A stretch of 64,000 nt of DNA, from contig JAPMAC010000221.1 of assembly GCA_028671895.1 (NCBI GenBank), positions 2,976,001-3,040,000 on the forward strand, given 5' to 3'. The notes beneath the pieces were generated by a model. That model had not been told where the DNA came from and searched no databases. It saw nothing but the letters and a program-made list of their open reading frames with translations. Positions 58,122 to 64,000 of the stretch are shown here, piece by piece. Positions within the stretch are counted from its first letter, which is position 1. The number at the start of each line of letters is the position of its first letter. Position numbers and translations under genes: made by a program. This DNA comes from Oenanthe sinensis (lineage: Eukaryota; Streptophyta; Magnoliopsida; Apiales; Apiaceae).

Positions 58122-59495
58122 TTAGCCATTGTTTAACGTCCCTAGTTCACTAACCAGCTTTGAGAAAGTGGATTCATCAAGTGGTTTCGTGAAGATGTCG
58201 GCTAGTTGATCTTCTGTGGGTACAAAATGTAGCACCACAGTTGCATTCATGACATGCTCTCGGATAAAATGATACCTGATGTCAATGTGCTTGGTTCGCG
58301 AATGTTGTACAGGATTGTTGGAAATAGCTATAGCACTTGTGTTGTCGCAAAAAATAGGAATTTTGTTCAACGCAAGTCCATAGTCATTTAGCTGATTCCT
58401 TATCCACAAGATCTGTGCACAACAGCTACCTGCCGCAATGTATTCTGCTTCGGCTGTTGAGGTAGACACTGAGTGCTGTTTCTTGCTATACCAGGAGATC
58501 AGCCGTCTTCCTAGAAACTAACAGCTTCCAGATGTACTTTTCCTGTCCATCCTGCACCCTGCATAATCTGAATCTGTATAGCCTATTAGTTCAAAACCTG
58601 TATCTTTAGGGTACCAAATTCCAAGATTTGGTGTTCCCTTCAGATATCTAAAAATCCATTTAACAGCTATAAGATGAGATTCCCTTGGGTCAGATTGAAA
58701 CCTTGCACATAAGCAAGTTGCAAACATTATATCGGGTCTACTAGCAGTTAGATATAACAATGAGCCTATCATACCTCTGTAGCTTGTGATGTCAACTTTC
58801 TTACCAGTTTCATCTTTGTTAAGCTTGGTGGCTGTTGGCATTGGGGTTTTCGCCGATGAAGAATCTTCTAGACTGTATTTTCTTAGAAGATCCCTTACGT
58901 ACTTTGATTGGCAAATAAAAAATCCCATCTTCCTTTTGCTTTACTTGCAACCCTAGGAAGAATGACAGCTCACCCATCATGCTCAGTTCATACCTGCTCT
59001 GCATTAACTTAGCAAATCTTTTGCACAAGTTTTCGTTAGTAGAACCAAATATAATATCGTCAACATAAACTTGGACAATTATCATATCTTTTTCATGTAA
59101 TTTATAAAAGAGAGTTTTATCTATGACACCTCTAATGAAACCATTTTCAAGTAAAAACACAGAGAGAGTGTCATACCATATCCTAGGTGCTTGCTTGAGT
59201 CCATAGAGAGCTTTGAATAGAAAATACACAAAATCAGCAAATTCTGGATTTTCAAAGCCAGGGGGCTGTTCTACTTCCTCTTCTAGCTCTCCATTCAGAA
59301 AAGCACTCTTCACATCCATCTGATAGACTTTGAAATTGGAATGTGCTGCGAATGCCAGAAATATTCTGATATCTTCCAGTCTTGCAACTGGTGCGTAGGT
59401 CTCGTCATAATCAATTCCCTCTTCCTGAGAGTAACCCTTTGCAACCAGTCTGGCCTTGTTCCTTGTAACAATGCCATCACCGTCTAACTTGTTCC
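58122..59495 (-). pseudogene. RT-RNase H of element E
   Basis: Begins inside RT at NKLDGDGIVTRNKARLVAKG (upstream part deleted). YVDD is intact near 59055-59070. A run of six T (sense) where homologues have five shifts the frame near 58,920. A TAG near 58,518 replaces CAG in GSCQFLG. RNase H then reads STAEAEYIAAGSC, DNTSAIAIS and ADIFTKPLDEST to the end at 58122. Apart from these two lesions the sequence is very close to consensus. Confidence 0.9.
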
Positions 59496-61319
59496 TCTCT
59501 TTTCTTCTCTTCCTCAAGATCCTCTAAATTCATTTCATAGGCAATCATTATAGAGCTCTCAAGGATTGGTTCTGCGATAGGTGTTATGAAAAGAGGTTTA
59601 CGTGCGTCCTTAACAACATGAGGAATACCCCTTTCTTTAGCACTTTGCTTGAATAGGGTAATGTTGCTTGCCTTTCCTACAGATTCATTATACTCAAACC
59701 CTATTCCAACTTTTCGTTTTATCACCTGTTGGTCAACTAGGTTTTTTACAATGTAAGACGAGTTTTCATAGGCTAGACACCTTTTCTTTTCTTCCACTAT
59801 CTGGTTTCTGAGATAAGTTTCAACATCAATATAACACTTGACTCTGTTGACTTGAATAGCTAAGTCCTCAGTCAACTTGACAGTCAACTTGTCATGATTT
59901 CTTTTTAACTGTTTAAGAACTTCAGTCTCATCACTTAGCTCTTTGACTTTGAGTCTGAGTTTCTTAACCTTATCTCTTTCGCCATCTAGTTCTTTACCTA
60001 GCAATGAAAACATTTTAGGGCATGAGGGATCTACCTCTTTTCCTTCTGTCCGAGGTGGAGACACTGATCCTGATGAAGCCATAAGAGCAAGATTTCCTAG
60101 CTCTTCTTCCTCATCATTGTCTGAGTCATCCCAACTCTTGCCCTCTGGTAGATAGGACTTCCCTTGATGCTTTTTCACTAAGGCATCATATTTCTCTTTC
60201 AACTCTTGATAAGAGTCTCTCTTCTGTCCTTGCTTCGGCTTCTTGCATTCAGTTGCAAAATGACCAAACTCATTGCAGTTGAAGCAACGGATCTTGCTTC
60301 TGTCAACCAAGCCGGTCTTGTAGCCGCTTCTAGATACAGCTGTTGAAGAACTTCCTTTTTGAAACCTTCCAAAGGTAGGTTTAGATTTAAATGAGGAATT
60401 TCTTCTGAATCTCATGTTTCTAAACTTCCTGGCAAACATAGCTAGAGATTCATCTTCCAGCTGATCCAATTCTTCTAGAGAATAGAATTCACCATTTTTC
60501 CTGTTTTTCTGGAGTATGACCATATTCTGGAACAACATACTCCTATGAACTTTTTGAAGGTGGAACAGCCTTCACTTCCTCTTTCTCTAGTGCTTCTACT
60601 ATCAATGCTTTAGAAGAACTCAAAACTTTGCCTCTGCCATACATCTCTCTAGTCTGGATCTGCTCTAATTCATATGTCTTCAGAACTCCGTAAAGTCTTT
60701 CTAGGGTTATCTCCTTCATGTCCCTAGACTCTCGGATGGCCGCGATCATGTGCTCCAAATCCTCTGGCAAGGTTAATAGAAACTTCCTGTTGACCTCCTG
60801 GTTTAAGTAATATTTCCCGTTAAGGTTGAGCTCGTTTATTAGTTTGTTCAATCTCTGAAACACCTCAGAGATACCCTCACCCGAGTTGGATCTGAACTGC
60901 TCATACTAGGAGGTCAAAATCTCCAGTTTGTTCTCTTTGACTTCTTCAGTCCCTTCATTTATAACCTCTATAGTATCCCAGATTTGCTTGGCGGTCTTGC
61001 AGTTGACCACATGATTATACATTACGTAATCTAGGGATTCTATCAGTATTAGCTTGAGGTTATTATCCAGGGATACAGCTTCTTTTTCTTCATCGTTTTA
61101 GTCTGCTGGACTTTTTGGATTCTGTCTATGAGGAATTACGACCCCATCTACCTCGTGTTCGAGAACAACTGTTATTGGAGGTTCAATGCCTTTTTATAAG
61201 ATCAAGGCATATTTGGGATTGGCGATCCCAATAAATAACTGTATCTTGTGCTTCCATAGGTTATAATGATCTTTGTCGAATGATGGAATTTTGATGCTCG
61301 TTATCTTTTGTGTACTCAT
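59483..61319 (-). pseudogene. gag: Gag of element E, C-terminally deleted
   Basis: The ATG at 61319 starts MSTQKITSIKIPSFDKDHYN. Stops occur early (61194, 60,907 region). 60863-60543 is open (helical capsid part), ends TAG, and continues after a one-base shift from 60538: YSLEELDQLEDESLA, RRNSSFK, an intact knuckle CFNCNEFGHFATEC, a Lys/Glu-rich coiled-coil-like region, then EMNLEDLEEEKKREEQ. There it is joined to RT sequence at 59483-59495. The Cys-rich C-terminal part seen in D, F and I is deleted. Confidence 0.88.
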
Positions 61320-61470
61320 CTTAAATAAGATTAAAAGTTTAAGTGTTTCAAAAGATATTTTAATTTTTGACTTAAAATAATTTTTGATCAAAAATAATTT
61401 TTCGGGAAAAAAAATTATTTCGAATAAAAAATTATTTCAAATTTAAAATAATTTTTGAGATCTGTATGAG
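61320..61470 (-). other. Leader of element E with primer-binding site deleted
   Basis: The AATTATTTTTGATC-type leader matches D up to GAGATCT(GT)ATGAG, then jumps directly into the LTR at TCCCTGATATTG. In D the corresponding ~65-70 bp contains the PBS and the first LTR bases. Confidence 0.65.
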
Positions 61471-62108
61471 TCCCTGATATTGTAGAAGGGGGGTTGAATA
61501 CAATATCTGTTAATTATCGCAGAATATTGGATTTAAAAATATTATTTTAAATTCACACGAAATATTAATTGAAATGAAATACTGTTCAAGTAGAAGATAT
61601 AATTTTAACTTGAAAAATATTACAAAATTAATTAGTAGAAAGTTTATATAACTGTTTAAAAGGTTAGAACGATTTTGACATGAATTGTTCGAGTTTAGCA
61701 ATTATATTCCAAACTCAGCAGAGAAATATGTGAATATTACAATACAGACAAATTACTGAATTTGATCTGTTTTTTTTTCGAGTTTAACAATTATCTTCCA
61801 AACTCAGCACAAAAATCTGTGAATATTACAATGCAGACAAATTACTGAATTTGATCTGTTTTTTTTTAGCACTAACAAATGAAGCAAACTCCTCATATTT
61901 ATAGAGGTTGAAAAAGGCTGGTATGACCTTTATCAATATGACTTAATTTATTGAAATTAAGTCTTGTATGACTTTTAAAGTAGATGGGGAAGACATATTC
62001 TCTCGGTATGACTTATTTTACTAATTAAAAAATCGGTATGACTTTTTAATTAAATAAAAAATCACTCCAGCATGACCTTTTGATCAAAGAAAATTCGGTA
62101 TGACTTTT

Positions 62109-62167
<59 letters not shown>

Positions 62168-62240
62168 CTCGGTATGACTTATTATATATATATATATAAA
62201 TGTCTCGGTATGACTTTAGGTCGGCAGAAGCTCGGTATGA

Positions 62241-62297
<57 letters not shown>

Positions 62298-62309
62298 CTC
62301 TCGGTATCG

Positions 62310-62384
<75 letters not shown>

Positions 62385-63037
62385 TCATATTAATCCATTT
62401 CTTTTATAATAAATTAATTCTACTTAAGTTAATTTAAATAATTTATAAATTAAATTAAATTCAACTTGAATTAATTTAATTAAATAAATTAAATAATTAA
62501 CTTATATATATTTTGTAGAAATAAAGATATTATAGAGATCTGTTTAATCTGCAGTCAGCTTTGAAATCTTCTTGATTTTTCTTTGTCTTCTGATCTTGAA
62601 ACCTCTTGATTTAAATGAAGAATAAATATTATTTTTAGTTGACACACAAATGTACTGTCTGGTTCATTTGTGTCATACTAATAAATATTCTCCATTTATT
62701 AACTTTTAACTTGAGGCCTTCTGTCATTTTTTCTGCTTCACTGTCTTCAATCTTCTTCTGGAATCTACTGTAGTAGCCACTTGAAATCTTCTATATCTTC
62801 TGTTTACTATAGAACTACTACCACATAATTATTTTCACTGACGTTTGAACATATAAATGATCTTCTTCCAGTGTTGAGTAGCAATCCCATAAAATACTTC
62901 TGATACTTGGATCCTCTGTGATTAGTTGACTGTCTTCGTCTTGATTCCTGTTTGGTGTTTAGTATTTACTTCTCTTTATTAGCTAGAGTTGAGTTGTCAC
63001 CTAATTATTACGAATAGGCCTAGTCATATGCCTTTCA
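61471..63037 (-). repeat. 5' LTR of element E
   Basis: TCCCTGATATTGTAG... to ...CATATGCCTTTCA, lacking its first bases. Contains the motif array 61918-62390 mixed with (TA)n runs, the AT-rich block 62395-62515, and the shared ACTGACG(T)TTGAACATATAAAT / TTCTTCCAG block near 62837-62872. Confidence 0.9.
61918..62390 (-). repeat. GGTATGACTT motif array with four long (TA)n runs in the E LTR
   Basis: About a dozen copies of TCGGTATGACTT(AT). Runs of TA lie at 62111-62164, ~62184-62198, 62243-62293 and 62312-62382, three of them starting within the TTAT end of a motif copy. Confidence 0.9.
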
Positions 63038-64000
63038 CTTAGGAATATATTTTTCCTTCTTGAGAGATGAAGGAATCGCAGTCTTGGATTTTGTAAATAT
63101 ATTATTGATGCGTTGTCTAAGTGTCATGTTCTTTTTATTAGCAATCATGCGTTTGAAATAAGCAGTTATAGCATTAAAAGCACATAACATACAATTTGAA
63201 ACACCACAAAGTTTATGGCATACATCAATAACAGGCATGTTATTCAAGACAATAGGAATTTTAACAGTTTCTACTTTAACTTTTACATCAGATTTAAAGT
63301 TCTCAGTAGAATGACATCTGTTGTTACTATCCCTACTTTTAACAAACTTACTAGGTCTGTTTAGATTATTCTTTAAGTTTTTAGCACCTATACCAGGTTT
63401 GGGGAAATCAGAAGTTCCCACAACTTTTACTGGTGTCTTGGGTGCAGTTCTCTCTTCTTGGACATTAACTCCTTTTATGTCTCTAGCTTGTTCCCCTCTT
63501 TTCTTCTCTTCCTCGAGATCCTATAGATTCATTTCATAAACAATTATTATAGTGCTCTCGATGATAGGTTCTGCAATGGGTGTTATGAAAAGAGCTTTAC
63601 GTGTGTCTTTAACAACATGAGGAATACCCCTTTCTTCATCACTTTGCCTGAATGGGGTAATGTTGTTTGGCTTTCCTACAGATTTATTATACTCGAAGCC
63701 TATTCCAACTATTCGGTTTATCTCCTGTTGGTCAACTAGGTTCTTTATAATATAAGAGAAATTTTTATATGCTAGACACTTTTTCTTCTCTTCCTCTATT
63801 TGGTTTCTGAGATAGGATTCAACTTCAACATAACAACTGACTCTATTGACTTGAAAAGCTAAGTCCGCAGTCAACTTCTCAGTCAACTTGTCATTGTTTC
63901 GTTTTAACAATTTTAAGACCTCGTTCTCATCAATTAGAACTTTATTCACGAGTTTTAGTCTCTTCAGTTTATCTCTTTCACCATCTAGTTCTTTACCTAG
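63038..64000 (-). pseudogene. gag: Gag of element I (SIRE), partial, continues beyond the window
   Basis: Close to the C-terminal half of D gag. Leftwards from the window edge: VLIDENEVLKLLKRNNDKL, coiled-coil-like region, FEYNKSVGKPNNITPFRQS, IIVYEMNL, then TAG (63521-63523) where homologues have GAG, then KTPVKVVGTSDFPKPG, the Cys-rich CGVSNCMLCAFN segment (63171-63208), and KKEKYIPK. There it is cut by the LTR of E. It has one frame throughout with a single stop, so I is less decayed than D. Confidence 0.88.

Larger units (their letters stand above)
52444..63037 (-). mobile_element. Element E: SIRE/Maximus copia with env-like ORF, internally deleted
   Basis: Leftwards: 5' LTR (61471-63037), gag (from 61319), a deletion joining gag to RT at 59483-59495, RT and RNase H (to 58122), spacer with motif array, env-like ORF (56794-53221), polypurine tract, and the outer 549 bp of the 3' LTR (52444-52992). 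It sits in gag of element I; the right flank is CTTAG, but the left end is truncated, so no target duplication can be checked. It lacks a primer-binding site, integrase and protease, so it is dead. Confidence 0.9.

Noticed and set aside
62174..62383. ORF coding for Ile-Tyr repeats
   Set aside because: Translation of (TA)n microsatellites.

Overview
This is AT-rich nuclear DNA from a flowering plant, almost certainly a dicot with a repeat-rich genome. No species can be named from the sequence. The only host gene recognised is at the left edge: the first two exons, minus strand, of a dienelactone-hydrolase-family protein (562-1328), with a TATA box just upstream. The rest is LTR retrotransposons and their remains. 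No rRNA, tRNA or CRISPR array was seen.

Layout: 1447-2486 is unclassified, and 2487-3478 is a partial SIRE/Maximus-type copia LTR. Element A (3479-6106, minus) is a 3' LTR plus the end of pol of a TAR/Angela-like copia. 6107-6885 is AT-rich and ends in a motif array. Element G (6886-17067, minus) is a complete, young, pol-less Tekay/Del-like gypsy element with two 4.1-kb LTRs, a gag gene and a perfect AAAAC target duplication. From 17106 to 63037 there is a nest. D (SIRE, plus, 17106-25092) is cut by C (SIRE, minus, 25093-37652). C is interrupted by B (TAR/Angela-like, 28738-37153, target duplication GATAC) and then abuts H (TAR/Angela-like, 37653-52443). H is interrupted by F (SIRE, 41933-51998, target duplication ACCTT/ACCTC). 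H ends against the truncated 3' LTR of E (SIRE, minus, 52444-63037), which sits in the gag of another SIRE copy, I (63038 to the window end).

The SIRE copies follow one plan: LTR, gag, pol, a non-coding spacer, a long env-like ORF, polypurine tract, LTR. F is the best preserved: gag is open for 848 codons, pol has one amber codon, and the 3' end is deleted. E keeps the longest env-like ORF (about 3.6 kb) but has lost the region from gag to RT, and its primer-binding site. D, B, H and A are heavily decayed.

The most unusual signal is that the SIRE LTRs carry degenerate, hairpin-prone motif arrays whose motif differs between copies. In the two copies where a long spacer survives (F and E), the same private motif recurs in the pol-env spacer. 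The pol-less gypsy element G is the second main observation.
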